Part shown: positions 48,441 through 60,391 of the stretch, piece by piece
Numbering within the stretch: the stretch's first letter is position 1
Layout: the number at the start of each line of letters is the position of its first letter
Assembly (NCBI RefSeq): GCF_947179515.1
Contig: NC_067476.1
Location: 54,981,574-55,045,573, forward strand
Direction: 5' to 3'
Length of the DNA: 64,000 bases
Source: Apodemus sylvaticus
Taxonomy: Eukaryota; Chordata; Mammalia; Rodentia; Muridae
Notes under the pieces: model-generated
Databases searched by the model: none
Told to the model about the DNA's origin: nothing
The model's input: only the letters and a program-made list of their open reading frames with translations
Position numbers and translations under genes: made by a program

Positions 48441-51400
48441 AGCCCAGCCGCTGGCCCTGCACGTTGTGTGACTGCTCTCTTGTCTTTGCAAAATAACTAA
48501 ATCATCAGACTGTCCTATACCTGAAAAGGGACACATTGCTAAAGGTTGGAGGCCCTAGCACCTGGGGGGTTGGGGGGTCTCTGAGACGCCTTGAAGCTTC
48601 CCATTGTGTAAGCACACCTGACTGAGGAGCACACTTTTCGATGGTGTCTTGGCATTTTCACTATCCTGCAGCCAGGGCCACAATGAACTCCCTGCCTTAG
48701 GCCCTGGGCGAGCCGCTCTGCAGAGCCACTGGCGCCAGGAACTGGGGATCCCTGTGCTAAGACTTTGACACACCGCATCTCTGGCCGACTTCTGTCCTGG
48801 AGACCCAAGCCGCCAACCCCCATCTCCAAACAAGGGAAAGGGCACCCCAGAGAAACTCCCCCAGGCCTGCGAGGACGGCTGGCTCCAGGAGGTCCTAGCC
48901 GGTTGGGCAGTGAGCTTCCACCCCTCTCCACCAAAGCCCCAAAGTGACCTTAGCGGATCAAAATGGTCAAGGCTCTCCTCCCCATACCCTTATCCTGCCG
49001 CCCATTCCCTCCAACCAGCTTCAGTGTATGTTTAGCCCCCAGCTTGGTCCTCTGAGGCCGCTTTGAGAGGCTAAAATGAAGGTCATTGTGAGGGTTCAGG
49101 CGAATCACTGGCGTTGTAGGCCCTAAAGGAGGCCGCGGCGCCGGGCAGCCTGGGTTGGGCGGAAGGCGGGGGTGGGGTGGGGGGGTAATGGTAGAGATCT
49201 TGGGGATCCTGATGAAAGAGGGGGTCTCCAAGAAAAAGCAGATGGGGGCTGGGAGGGAACGCCAAGGCCCAGATCCGGCCGAAGGTGCTGCATCCTCCGC
49301 CCCTTAGGCCTGGCGGATACCTATAGCTCTTTGAAAACAGGAAGAGCCAAGGTGTCATAAAGCCATCGGGCCGGCGAGACGTCTGGAGGTAATGAGTTTA
49401 CGACAGCCCAGGCGCTTCGCTTTGAAACCATCTCATTTTGATGTTTGTGGGAGGAAAGGAAAAATGCAGACAAAACTGGGTCTTAAATAATCTGGACAAT
49501 AAAATATACACAAGACCTAGACCAAGAAGGAAAGGGCTTGGAAGCCCCCCAGTGAGGTGCGAGCATCCAGAAAATAAAAATGAGAGGTGATATATTTCTG
49601 ATTTTTAAAATGGGGCGAACGTTAGAGGTAGTCTATGGCCGGTGGCTCTTTAGTATTTTGACTGTGGCCATGATCTGTCTAGATCGTTTAATAATAAAAA
49701 TAAGACAATAGTGACATTCTGCTCTTACTCGAGATGGCCAGGAGCGATCTTGGGCCATTTACTCAAGCAAGCATCTCTTAGAATTATGTCTTGTGTGGGG
49801 GGAGAAGGTGGAGTTACACCCCTCTTCACGGGTCCTACACATCAAATTTCAGGCAAAAATATAGAAGTTTGTTCACTTATTACAGATACAGTCATTTAAG
49901 ATAAATTGGCAAAAACATTTCTGAAAATGAGAGACAGAAATTCAGCAAGAAACACACTGATTTAGTAATGTTTGTTTGTTTTTTAAAGACAAATAGACTG
50001 CTTATCCAATTCGGTTCAGCCTGTCACTTATACAACTTTTAAAAAATTCTCATTTATTGTCTGGAGAAATTTGAATAAACATAAGCCCAAGAGGGGCTTT
50101 CCGGACAGGCGCTCTCGAGATGCGGCGAAAGCTTCTAATTTGACTTCAATCCACCCCCAAATTATGCAGTTTAATGGGCCCAAAACATTACAATTAAAAA
50201 GTTGAATTAGCAAATACTGATGATTTAATGTTGTAACAGCTTTTAAGGGAAAAACAATAATATTTGACTTCCAAAAAATTTTTTTGCTGCCAAAATGCCT
50301 GCTTTCTTTGAAAAAAAAAAGTCTCATCGATTAATATTTTTAAGGTTTTGATTTTTGTCAAACCTTGCCGGTCCTGTCATTGTGCCTAATAAGCACAGCT
50401 GGGAGATTGCAGAATGGGGGACTTGTGGTGTCTGGCAAAGGACCCGCTGGAAGCTTTTGGCAACACGCTACTTGCAAGTTCTTGGGAGCACAAATGAGAA
50501 TTTCCTCTGCATTCAGGAGCCCCGGGTTGCTGCACTTGACTTGTTGACAGTCAAGGAGATGAAGCATTATTAGTGTCAGCGGTCCAAGCCCCAGTCAAAC
50601 TAAAGAATTAAGATTAGAATTGGTTTGAGGCAAATGAAAGGAAAATCAAGCTCGGTTGGTTCGCGACCGCATTTGACCACTAGAGAGCGCTGTTGCTCCA
50701 CTTTCTGATCTCGTAAAGCTAGCGTTGCTGTGCAGGAAGGTTTTGATTAAAAATATTTACAATCTTACTTTTAATCTTAAATTAGGATAAATTTAACAAA
50801 AATAAACAACGTGAACTATTAAATTCTCAAGCCGTGCTAGTCAGGCATAAAATTTTGGCTCAGTCAGCATTTCACAAAATCGGGACCATTGTGCAGAAAT
50901 TACAAAAACGTTAACTTAATGCATTCCATCAAAACAGAAATGTGTAAAAAAGCAGAGATATTTACGAAGTTAACCAGCTTTTCTTCTTTTAGGACAACAG
51001 GCGGAATGCTTAAATAACATTGAAAAACTCACATTATTTTGTCATCAGAGGAAACACGTTGTTGTGTTTTAAAAATTAGGCCTGAATGTGTAAAAATGAC
51101 AGCCATGTCCATAGGCAACCCCCATATATATGGAGTTTTATAAAGTGCCGTGTGTCACTGACATCTGGGTTCTCAGAATTTCCCCCCATTCCATTCCCAA
51201 ACCTGTTCATTCTGTCAATGTCCAAATACACTCACGTTCCCATGAACAGCGGAATAAAAAGGGCACAATTACCAAGCTCCAAGGCTTTATTGAAAAGAAA
51301 ATCATTTCATTGCACATTTTCAGGACTGAAGTTCAAATCCTAAATAGTCAGAAGCAGTTGTTAAACTTCACATTTGAAGGATACTTGGAAGAAAAACAAA

Positions 51401-52840
51401 ACCTAATAAAACACCCTTGCCCTTGACCACCACCAGTAAGTCCCCATACTCTCTAATATAAATTTTAATAACACAAGTACAGGTTCGTCAATAATTTACC
51501 TTCATCACTTTCAACCATTCCTTGTTGAAACAATTGAGTCAGACATTCCTAACGAAAATGCCTTTCTATGATGACCTTATTTATAAAAAGGAGATTCAGC
51601 CCACTAGGATTGACCTCGAGATTCTGTCCACATGGGCTGAACAACCCCGTAAGGAATGCTGCGTCTTTGAGTCCATCTGGGTTTTTAGGCATTTTGTATT
51701 TGGCCGTGGGAAGTCAGCACGGTGTGATTTAGTGTAAGCTGGAGTCTTTGGTGAGCTGGGGTGTGTCTTCTAGGTCTGTTCTCAAGATCAGAGAACCTGG
51801 TGTCCTCCAGACACGGGATTAGCCCGAAGGGTAAAGGGTTCAGCACCTAAAGGAGGAGGGAGGGAGAGGAAAAGGGTTAGACAAATGAGAGGGGGAGGGA
51901 GAAGAGGAATATAAATATATTTATTGGACATTCAAACGAGAGGGGGGAGACGAAAGTGTGTGGGGAAGAGGTTGTTGGGGGTAAAGCCACGCAGCTTTGT
52001 ACAGGTGTCACAATAAGGGCACTGCCTATTCCCGAAATGCAAATCCTGGACTTGGGCAGATGACACTGCGTCTTTTCCTTAACGCCCACAAACCAGGTGT
52101 TCTCTTGATTTCTGAGCCTTCTCTTTATTTCTCTCCGGAAAATCAAGTTTATGCTAAGGCCCGCATCCAGTCTCTGGCAGTTATTTCAGATTGGTGTGTG
52201 AGCTAAAGTCGTTAAGCACAGGACAGGGAAGGTCTGCCTGCAGCTGCCTGGAACCGGACGGGTCCGAAAGCCGACTGGGGAACTCGATTTCTCCTGCCCC
52301 ATCGCCCCTCCCGCCCCCCTCCGCGCTCCACCCGGGGCCACAGCCCGCCCAAGTCTGGGAGCCAGGATTGGGACCCCGGAGCCCTGCGCCCTGCCCTAGG
52401 ATATGCCACCCACCCCGGCCTGAGTCGTTCTGCTCACTGGGAACGTTTCTGCCACTCTTCGCTCTCTCAGGGACGCTAATGTCCCCTTCCCACATCTCTC
52501 GCCTCCCCCCTCCCTGTGGCCAACGCTGACGTCTATCAAGGGTGAAATGATGGAAACTATATTCATGGACATGATTTCCATTAAATATCAATTAACCTGG
52601 GAGCCTCAACCAGGCATGCAGTGCGTCAAGGGTAAATGTACATCTCATTTCCACAGGGCCTGCTCGGCTGGAAAAAGCAGGACTTTGATTCGCTTTGATA
52701 AGGTCAGGATTCGGGAGCCTGGATGGTGGCTTTTTAATCAAAACCACTTAGCTAGGCCCAAGTAAAAAAATGCACGTTCGTCCATGGTCAGAAATGAAGA
52801 AGAAAAAAAAAAAAAGCCTCGGCCAGTCTCTGCTGGGCAG
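48441..52840. other. Hoxd9-Hoxd8 intergenic region
   Basis: No gene is recognised. AT-rich unique sequence with many homeodomain cores lies at about 49560-51080, and it includes the CTCF-like motif at 50678. A further cluster of ATTA cores lies at about 52545-52600. GC content rises sharply from 52810 into the Hoxd8 CpG-rich leader. Confidence 0.55.
50678..50691 (+). promoter_or_regulatory. candidate CTCF site between Hoxd9 and Hoxd8
   Basis: CCACTAGAGAGCGC matches 13 of 14 positions of the CTCF core and is the best such motif I found in the window. Orientation is plus. Motif evidence only. Confidence 0.5.
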
Positions 52841-53697
52841 TTCCAGGAGCGGAGAGACCGTCTGCTCTGCGGCCTCCTGGGAGTGACCTCCCCGCCTGCC
52901 CCAAGGCTAAGGCTCGGCCGCGCCCCCTCTCTGCGGACCCAGGGGCCCCCGCGAGCCCTTGGCAGTGCGGCTTTATGGGCCCCCTTTAAGGCTGGCGGAG
53001 GCATCCCGGGGCCGGCGTGCGGCGTCCCGTCCGGCGCAGGGGCCGCTTCGCCGCCGCCGGGATCCCTCCGCGCGGTTATCTCGCCCCCATCTCGCTCCCT
53101 CTCCTCGCAGTGGCGGGGTGCGAAAATGCCTCGCCGGCGCGCACCGGGGCGGCAGCCTCGGCGGCGGCGGCGGCAGCGCTGGGAGGGGGCGGCGGGGGGA
53201 GGGCTGAGGTGAGAGGTGGCACCGGGCAGAGGGTGTGTTTTCTTTTCGTCTCCCCGCAGAGCGGGGGCTCGGCAACCCGAGCCTAAGCGTCTGTCTCCCC
53301 CGTGGGCCGCGCGCACTCTTTTCCTCGTCCCGGTGCGCTCGGGCCGCTTGGTGCCTGAGAGGAAACTGGAGGCCGCAGGGCAGGTCGCCCGGGCGTCGGC
53401 GGTTCTACTGCGGCCCAGCAGGCGCGCGCCTGGAGAGGCCCGCAGGGCGGCGGTGGCGGCGGCGCGCCGGGGCGGGCGAGGCCGCGCGGCCCAGACGGAG
53501 GCGCGGGAGCTGGGCATGAGCGGCCGGCGGCCGGACGGTCCGGCCTGACGGGGAAGCGCTCGCCGGGCGACGAGGCCCGGCGGCCCCCGCGGCTCGAGCG
53601 AGCCGCCCCAGAGGCCCCCGCGGCAGCGCGGCCCAGTCGAGGCGCGCCCCTCACCGGTGGGCTCCGCGCCGCCGGCCCGCCCGCGGCCGCCGCCCCG
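52810..53697 (+). promoter_or_regulatory. Hoxd8: Hoxd8 CpG-rich promoter and leader
   Basis: Nearly 0.9 kb of very GC- and CpG-rich sequence before the Hoxd8 ATG, with no TATA box that I can identify. A 10-codon uORF runs from ATG 53516 to TGA 53546. The promoter lies somewhere in this block; the start site cannot be placed. Confidence 0.5.
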
Positions 53698-54280
53698 ATG
53701 AGCTCGTACTTCGTGAACCCGCTGTACTCCAAGTACAAGGCGGCGGCCGCGGCGGCGGCGGCGGCGGCTGCGGCGGCCGCGGCGGGCGAGGCCATCAATC
53801 CCACTTACTACGACTGTCACTTCGCGCCCGAGGTCAGCGGCCGCCACGCCGCCGCCCTGCAACTCTATGGCAACAGTGCCGCCGGCTTCCCGCACGCGCC
53901 CCCGCAGGCGCACGCGCACCCGCACCCGTCGCCGCCGCCCGGGTGCGGCGGAGGGGGCGGCCCGGGGCCCGGCCAGGACTACTTCCACGCCGGCGCGGGC
54001 AGCCCGGCCGCTGCCTACCAGGCCGCCCCACCTCCTCCTCCGCACCCTCCGCCTCCGCCGCCGCCTCCCCCCTGCGGCGGGATTGCCTGTCACGGGGAGC
54101 CCGCGAAGTTTTACGGATACGATAACTTACAGAGACAGCCGATTTTTACGACCCAGCAAGAGGCCGAGCTGGTACAATATCCTGACTGTAAATCGTCCAG
54201 TGGTAATATTGGCGAGGACCCAGACCACTTAAATCAGAGCTCGTCTCCTTCTCAAATGTTTCCCTGGATGAGACCACAAG
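53698..54280 (+). CDS. Hoxd8: Hoxd8 exon 1
   Basis: N-terminal exon of HoxD8, a more anterior Antp-class transcription factor. It starts MSSYFVNPLYSKYK, the conserved HOX8 N-terminus, followed directly by 15 alanines (residues 15-29) and then GEAINPTYYDCHFAPEV. Proline, histidine and glycine-rich stretches follow. Near the end is the classical PBX hexapeptide FPWMRP (residues 188-193). The exon encodes residues 1-194 plus one base and ends at a GTTGGG donor. The polyalanine tract seems longer than in mouse or human HoxD8 as I remember them. The frame stays open into the intron by chance. Confidence 0.97.
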
Positions 54281-54665
54281 GTTGGGATGCGCTTTTTTTT
54301 TTTTTAAGGAGGGGAGAAAGGGAGAAATCTGCTTTCATCTCACGTTCTAGCTTTAAAACTCCCCTGTCCTTTCCCTCTCCCCCTCCTTTTCCTTCTGGTG
54401 TAGCCAATGTGGCTCTTGTACATAAACTAATACAGACTTTTACAAAGTGTGTAAAGATAGGGACAGAATAATTGTGAAGACCTTGTCTCTGCCTCTCTTG
54501 CCTGCACACCCTATAGCTGTATCAGAATTAAAGACCACTGTGTATTTCAGCTCTTATACCCGGTCCAGAAAACTCCTGCAGCATTCAGAGAATCAACCGT
54601 TTAAAAACAAAAACAAAAACGTTGATTTTCCTCCCCTTTTGTTGTTGTTGTTTTTTTTTAATCAG

Positions 54666-54961
54666 CAGCTCCTGGTAGACGGAGAGGAAGACAAACCTAC
54701 AGTCGCTTCCAAACCCTAGAGTTGGAAAAGGAATTCCTTTTTAACCCTTATCTGACCAGGAAGAGAAGAATCGAGGTCTCCCATACTCTGGCCCTCACGG
54801 AGAGACAGGTAAAAATCTGGTTCCAGAACAGGAGAATGAAATGGAAAAAGGAGAACAACAAAGACAAGTTTCCTGCATCCCGGCCGGAGGCGAAGGATGG
54901 AGCCGCCAAGAAGGAAGCCTCGGGGCTGGAGGAAGACCGAGCTGAAGGCCCCGCAAATTAA
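54666..54961 (+). CDS. Hoxd8: Hoxd8 exon 2 (homeodomain)
   Basis: Completes HoxD8 at 292 residues if the first AG of a CAGCAG tandem acceptor is used (54664-54665); the second (54667-54668) would remove one alanine and start the exon at 54669. The homeodomain spans residues 199-258 ([10 protein letters not shown] to [10 protein letters not shown]) and has the Antp-class helix 3 [13 protein letters not shown]. The acidic and lysine-rich tail ends at TAA 54959-54961. The intron is 385 bases with a T-rich tract before the acceptor. Confidence 0.96.
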
Positions 54962-56074
54962 ACTCTGCCTTTACATTTTTACCACAGACTATTAAGACTA
55001 GTGATCAGTATAACAACGTGTATACTGGTGAACACAACCGTTTCTCCCCTCTTGTTTTTTGGGAAGGACTTTACCTGTGTTTCAAGCTACCTTAATGTCA
55101 CTGCTCTTGAGGTTTCTGCGCTTTGAAAGGGATTTGGGTGTTTTTAAAGAAAATAGTTTGTAGTATTGCCTAGAAGCAGTCCTTGAGCTGTCCTATAGAA
55201 GGGTAATTTGATACCGACCTTGTAGCTATATTTTTATAATGGTAATTTTTAACGTCTGAGCTGGTGGTTTGCCTCAACAACATAAACTTCCTAATGATCA
55301 GCACTAGATGATTGAATATAAAATGCTTTATTAATCAAACAAGTGCACTTGAACATTTTAAATCTTTATGGTGAGTAAATTAAAAGAAGTTTATTAATAA
55401 TGTTTTTAAAATTATGCCTGCAGAATATTTACTTTATTATTTGATTAAATGTATTATTTATATTTTTCTTTCTGCTTTTGTAACGATGGTTCAGGTGTCT
55501 TCTGGCTTGCTTCCAGAAGGTTTCTTTGAGCATTTTGTAAATGTTTGTCAGGGAAGAGTCTGGGCCAAATATTGGAGAAGCACATTAATTGAAGAGTGCA
55601 ATGCATTGTCCGGGCTGCGGCTTCCTCACACTTGGAGAGGGTGTGCCAGGGAGAGGCTAGGGGTAATGTCAGAAGCCACATTTCAGTGGGCTTCTGTGGG
55701 CCAGACAGATTGTGGCCACTGAATAATCTAGAGAATCAATACTTGAAAACTAATTGCAACATTGCAACATTTTCACTAACTATTCATTCTGGCAAGTGGC
55801 CTTGCTTTCATTTTGAACCCGCGCTCCCCCTCCCCTTGTAATCGCCTGGGATTTCTAGGTCTCTATGCTCTGTGTTTCTGCTTTTTTCAACTAGGTGCCA
55901 TATTTATTGTATTCGCCTTGCACTGCTCCTGTGCTGTTTTAAGCCAGCTTGCTGTGTTCATCTCAGATGTCGGTTGGTACGTCCTCTGCTGTTCTTCAGG
56001 AAAACCATGGCCTCACCTATTTGAAATGAGCCCTGAGTGTAAACAACTGCTCCAGAGCATAGCTCCTTAATAAA
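54962..56074 (+). other. Hoxd8: Hoxd8 3' UTR (extent uncertain)
   Basis: AT-rich sequence after the stop. Candidate polyadenylation signals are ATTAAA at 55379-55384 and AATAAA at 56069-56074. The one used cannot be decided from sequence. Confidence 0.4.
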
Positions 56075-56209
56075 GAGATGTACCTCCATGAAGAACAGTG
56101 CTCCTATCTTTGCGCCAAGAAAACTGTCCTGGCCAGTCACAAACAATGCCCAGGGCTCACATGAAGGCAGGGACTTAGTTAGCCTTCTATCTGATAAACA
56201 GGTGTGGGT

Positions 56210-56310
56210 TATATATATATATATATATACTTCCAAAGCTATTTGATGATAATGGTGGTGGTGGTGGTGGCAGCGGCAGTAGAGGTGGAGGTAGCAGTGG
56301 TGGTGGCGGC
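56210..56310. repeat. (TA)n and (GGT)n microsatellites
   Basis: A TA tract at 56210-56229, followed after about 20 bases by GGT/GGC-type repeats at 56253-56310. Confidence 0.9.
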
Positions 56311-57189
56311 TGGCTATACAGGGGCCTCCTAGAGTGGGCTAACTATCCACACTTCTTTATTAAATAATTCTGGCATGATACTGTGACAGCTTTGAACTTC
56401 AAAAGGATTCAAGTCAAGTTGTAGGCCTGATGACCCAGAGTCCAGGTTACAGCAGAGCTTAATTCCTAAGACTCCTAGTTGAGGCTGGGGCTTGGCATCT
56501 ATTATTAACAGGATATCCATTTTCCATTTGGGGCTGTTCATGCAGCTGCCTTTTTATATGGGGGATAAGGGAGGGAGACAAGAAGGGAAGGAAAGGAGAA
56601 ATTCAGATAAATCTATTTCTCATGGAAAAGAAATGGAAATACCTTAAAGTAGACACTGAGATCTGGCTGCTTTTTCTAGCCACATTTCCTTTTATGGGTG
56701 TGGTTTTTGTTTTATTGTTAATTTCCAGGCTAGTTTCTACTACCTCAGTAAGAAAAGAAGGCTCTTTAGCTTTAGACCAGGTTCACTGCCAGGTGGTAGT
56801 GGGTAGTTTGTCTGCTATCTTGTGGATAGCAGTAGGATTGGTACTGGCTGGCAAGTCACCACCTGGCTCTCCACCCAGGGAAGAGGCCATGGCTGTGACA
56901 TTTGTCAACCTAAGTCCGGAAAGACGATTTAAGTCAGGAGTGGCCAAGGCTTAAACATTTGCACAGAGCAGACAGCTGCAAAGGCCAGTGCTGGATTTGG
57001 GGGATGTTTTGCTCCTGTGTATTGCCTGAACCAATCGCTCTTTAAGTTAGCTGGAACCGAGAGCAAGCAAGGTCGCCTCAGGCTGGGAGCCCAGCTGGAA
57101 AACAGCCTCGGGTAAACTACCTGAAGACCAGCACTGGCTGAACTCCAACTGCTTTTGATTTAAGGAACTCTTTAAACTTTGCTATCTCT

Positions 57190-57385
57190 GGGGTTGGAAA
57201 GATGGCTCAGCAGTTAAGAGCACTTGTTGCTCTTGCAGAAGACCAAGGTTCCAGTTCTTAGCATCCATGTGGTGACTCACAACCATGCATAATTCCAGTT
57301 CCAGGAAATGTAATGTGGTGCACTTACATGCATGCTGCCAAAACATTTCTACTCATAGAATAAAAATCAATAAATGTAAAAATTG
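57190..57385 (+). mobile_element. B3-type (B2 family) SINE
   Basis: A tRNA-derived rodent SINE. The head reads ggttggaaagatggctcagc with an A-box-like segment, then a B-box-like ggttccagttct, then catgtggtgactcacaacca, and an A-rich AATAAAAATCAATAAATG tail. It is diverged, so this is an old copy. It identifies the host as a rodent. Confidence 0.85.
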
Positions 57386-58656
57386 GTGTCTCCAACTCAA
57401 GAATGCTCCCCCAAATGTCACTCTTCAAACTATAAAACTTGGCAAGCTTGGCAAGGTCCTTAGGGAAATGACCTATTAAGTGAATGGCTGGGAATAGAAG
57501 TCAAAGACAGAAAATAAAGTAAAAATGCCACATCTTTGCCATTCTGACAGACTATACAGCTCTGAAAATGCACCTTTGTTTTGGGCCATACTGGCCTCTA
57601 AACCATAGAGTCACACATAACAGAAAATGTTGATAATAAATGTAGAAATGAATATTTCTTTTTGCAGTTACCAAAGAGCATAGGTCTCCAAATAAAGACT
57701 TTGAGTAATTACCCTCCCCCATTCCTCTCTTCCCCTCAGCAAAGTTGGATACCACACCACCCCCCAGCCCCTTGATGGTGTCTTAGTAGAGAGGGACTAG
57801 CTCTCAGGAGTAGGCAAGATGCTTTTCTGATTGGTTCAGATCTGTAAACATTAAGCACTGCATCAAGAAATGAACTTTTTTTTTGCTGCATAAATTTACA
57901 TAAAACTTCAGAGACTTTGTAAAACCAGGTGGAGCTTTTCTATCCTGAAAGGAAACCTAGAGAAGTCTGTAATTCCAGAAAAAAAAAAAACGAGAGCCCC
58001 TCAATGTGAACACTGGCTAAGAGAAAAGCCTTCTGAGTGATCGTGCAACGAAAGAGCCAGAAAGACAAAACGAGGGCGTGGTGGTTACTCCTCTTTAGAG
58101 AGAAGTCAGTGTGAGGATTCCAGGATACCATTTTCTGCGTGGTATAACTTGCCTCTGCACAGCAGACAAACAGCCCAACATGGCTGCCTCTCTGGGCAGT
58201 CTCTTCCCATCCCTCATCCCCCTCCCCCTGAAAAGGTGAGCAGTAAGGTCTGCTTTTATTTGAATAGAAGGCAGATGATATGGAGGCAAGTTGAGATTAG
58301 GTTTTAGAATGTTTTAGAATTGAACAATCTCTTTACCCACTTCCATGTGTATAAACCAGGGAATAAACACCGGGTTGCCCATTTATGTGTGTAGTAACAT
58401 ATTGTTTAATTCACTGCATAAGAATTCACATCCGCCTCAAGAAGTCTGTCCTCCATATTTTTGGTGTTTACTGAATCCTTGGGTGTCTAGAGGTGGAAAG
58501 GGGGAGAGAGAAAAAAAAACATTTTAATGGACTAGCAAAATTAGGGTTCACTGGCCTTTTCAAGAATTAAGAATTTTGCTGACAGATGGTGGCAGAAACC
58601 CTTTAATTAAAATTATCCAAGGTCACCAGAGCTTTCTCCTGGGATACAAATGGCCT

Positions 58657-58670
58657 GCACAAGAGGGTGC
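58657..58670 (+). promoter_or_regulatory. candidate CTCF site between Hoxd8 and Hoxd4
   Basis: GCACAAGAGGGTGC matches 11 of 14 positions of the CTCF core. Orientation is plus. Motif evidence only. Confidence 0.35.
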
Positions 58671-59711
58671 TATGCATTTCTGACTTCCGTTCAATTCCAC
58701 TAGTAACGCACAGGGTCTAAAGATGGTTCTGGCAGAGAGCTTCAGCATCTCATGCAGATATTTACAAACATCTTGCTAGACTGTTCTGAAGAGACTGAGC
58801 AGAGCGGTGTGGCCCCTGTCAGGCAGGAACCTGCAATAGCACTGACTTTCAGGTGGAGCTCCACAGAGGGCTTCCCACTGACAATAATACAAAGGTGATA
58901 TGGACTCCAACCTTTGAGGAACACTTATTTTCCTAGATTGTTCTTTTCAAGAACAGATAAAACTCCTTTCCCTCCCAGAGCTGCATTGAGCAATTGGCCA
59001 AACATGGGGGCGAGGGGCTGAAATGGCTGGAGGAAGAGCACAGAGGACTAAGTATTAGCTTCCCCAATAACCAAGAATTGATCTTAGGACCTAAAGAGGG
59101 ATTTTGGGGCCATTCATTTCTGTGGCGATAGATTAAATGCCCAATCATGGGTGTTCAAAATGGTATTTCAGAGAGGTAGACAAGTATCCAAAACCATTCA
59201 CAACCTTTGGGATGGGTGGTGGCTCGCACCCTCCCCACCCCTGCTCCTTCCCCCCCCCCCCCCCGCGCTGCCACAGAAACCTGCAGGAGGTGGGAGGGGT
59301 CCTAAGTTAGGTTGAAGCCAAGGGAGAAATGAATGCGCTGTCTTGGCCTATGCAGCCCCATTTTCTGGACAAAGTACTGGGATGTGGCTTTCCTGAAATG
59401 GGCGGGTAAAACCTGAGAGCCTGGCTTGCCTTCTGGACAAGTGTTTTTTTGTGAGGAAGAGGAAGAGAGTAGCCAAGTGACCAACCAACGTGGGGGGAGA
59501 CGTGAGACTGGGGGAGGCGCTGTGGGATGACAGCCCTGGGCTTGACCACTCCTTCCTCTCATTTTCCTCCCACATGGCGCCCAATTGCACAGACATTTTG
59601 TGCCAAACAAAAACCAAAATGCCTAGTAATTCCTAGAAAAGGTGTGTGTATTTGGTGTGTGTGTGGGGGGGGGGGACACAGTCAGACACAGAAAGACAGG
59701 GAGAGAGAACT

Positions 59712-59714
<3 letters not shown>

Positions 59715-59762
<48 letters not shown>
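59715..59762. repeat. (GA)n microsatellite
   Basis: A pure GA tract of about 24 repeats in wider purine-rich sequence extending to about 59875. Confidence 0.95.
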
Positions 59763-59766
<4 letters not shown>

Positions 59767-60126
59767 CAGAATGAGAACAGAGAGAGAAAAGGGATTCCAA
59801 GAGAAAGGAAAAGGAAAGAAGAAAGATAAAAAGAGGAGGGGAGTAAGGAGAGAAGAGAGAAAGAGAAGGGGAAAAACATGGCGCTCGCGAGCTGTATGTG
59901 CAAAATCCGCAAGGAATTGCAGTAAATTCCTTTTTGTTTGAAGAAAATTTACAACTTGGTAATAGACCTTTTTATGACCTATTTGCGGTCGTCATTGGCT
60001 GCGGCTGGTCATGTGCAGGCGCCGCTTGCCTTCACGGCCTTTTTCCTGATTTCCCAGGCGAATTTGCCCCCGCATTCTGCTTTCCCAGAGCCTCACCCCC
60101 TCTTTTTCTAACCTTTGTCTCTGCAG

Positions 60127-60391
60127 AGGTGGGCTCTAGTCGCCGGCTGCGGGATCGCGTGGTCCGCAGCGGCCTGGGCTCCCGCCGCGACTCCACTGCT
60201 GCTCGCCCCGGGTCGAGATCGCCGCCGCCTCCGGAGCCGGCGGGGAGCCCGGAAGGAACCCCGGGCACCGAGCCACCCGCCGCCGCTCACAGTCCTGCGG
60301 GAAGCCGACCGCCTGCTTCGCCAGGGCGACCCCAGCCGCCTGCTTCCCACCCGATCCCTCCAGCAACATGAACCCTAACCTGCCGCCGAGG
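60127..60391 (+). ncRNA. probable 5' non-coding exon of a Hoxd3/Hoxd4 transcript
   Basis: A GC- and CpG-rich block bounded by a strong acceptor (TTTTTCTAAC, then CTTTGTCTCTGCAG, ending at 60126) and a strong donor (GAGG|GTGAGC at 60391/60392). An inverted CCAAT (59994-59998) and a TTTTATGA box (about 59969) lie just upstream, so it could also be a first exon beginning near 60000. It has no homeobox coding content. Mouse Hoxd3 has remote 5' UTR exons in the interval beyond Hoxd8, as I recall, and this fits that position. Assignment to Hoxd3 or Hoxd4 is inference. Confidence 0.5.

Larger units (their letters stand above)
56075..59950. other. Region downstream of Hoxd8
   Basis: No gene is recognised. 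It contains a TA tract (56210-56229), a GGT-rich tract (56253-56310), a B3-type SINE (57190-57385), a CTCF-like motif (58657-58670), a C run near 59251-59264 and a (GA)n tract (59715-59762). Confidence 0.55.

Noticed and set aside
52738..54093. 451-codon minus-strand open frame across the Hoxd8 leader and exon 1
   Set aside because: It is Arg/Gly/Ala/Pro-rich and mirrors CpG-rich sequence on the coding strand; it is a composition artefact.
60368..60391. ATG (MNPNLPP) at the end of the 60.1-60.4 kb exon as a coding start
   Set aside because: It has no homology to Hoxd3 or Hoxd4 N-termini, and the exon otherwise looks non-coding.
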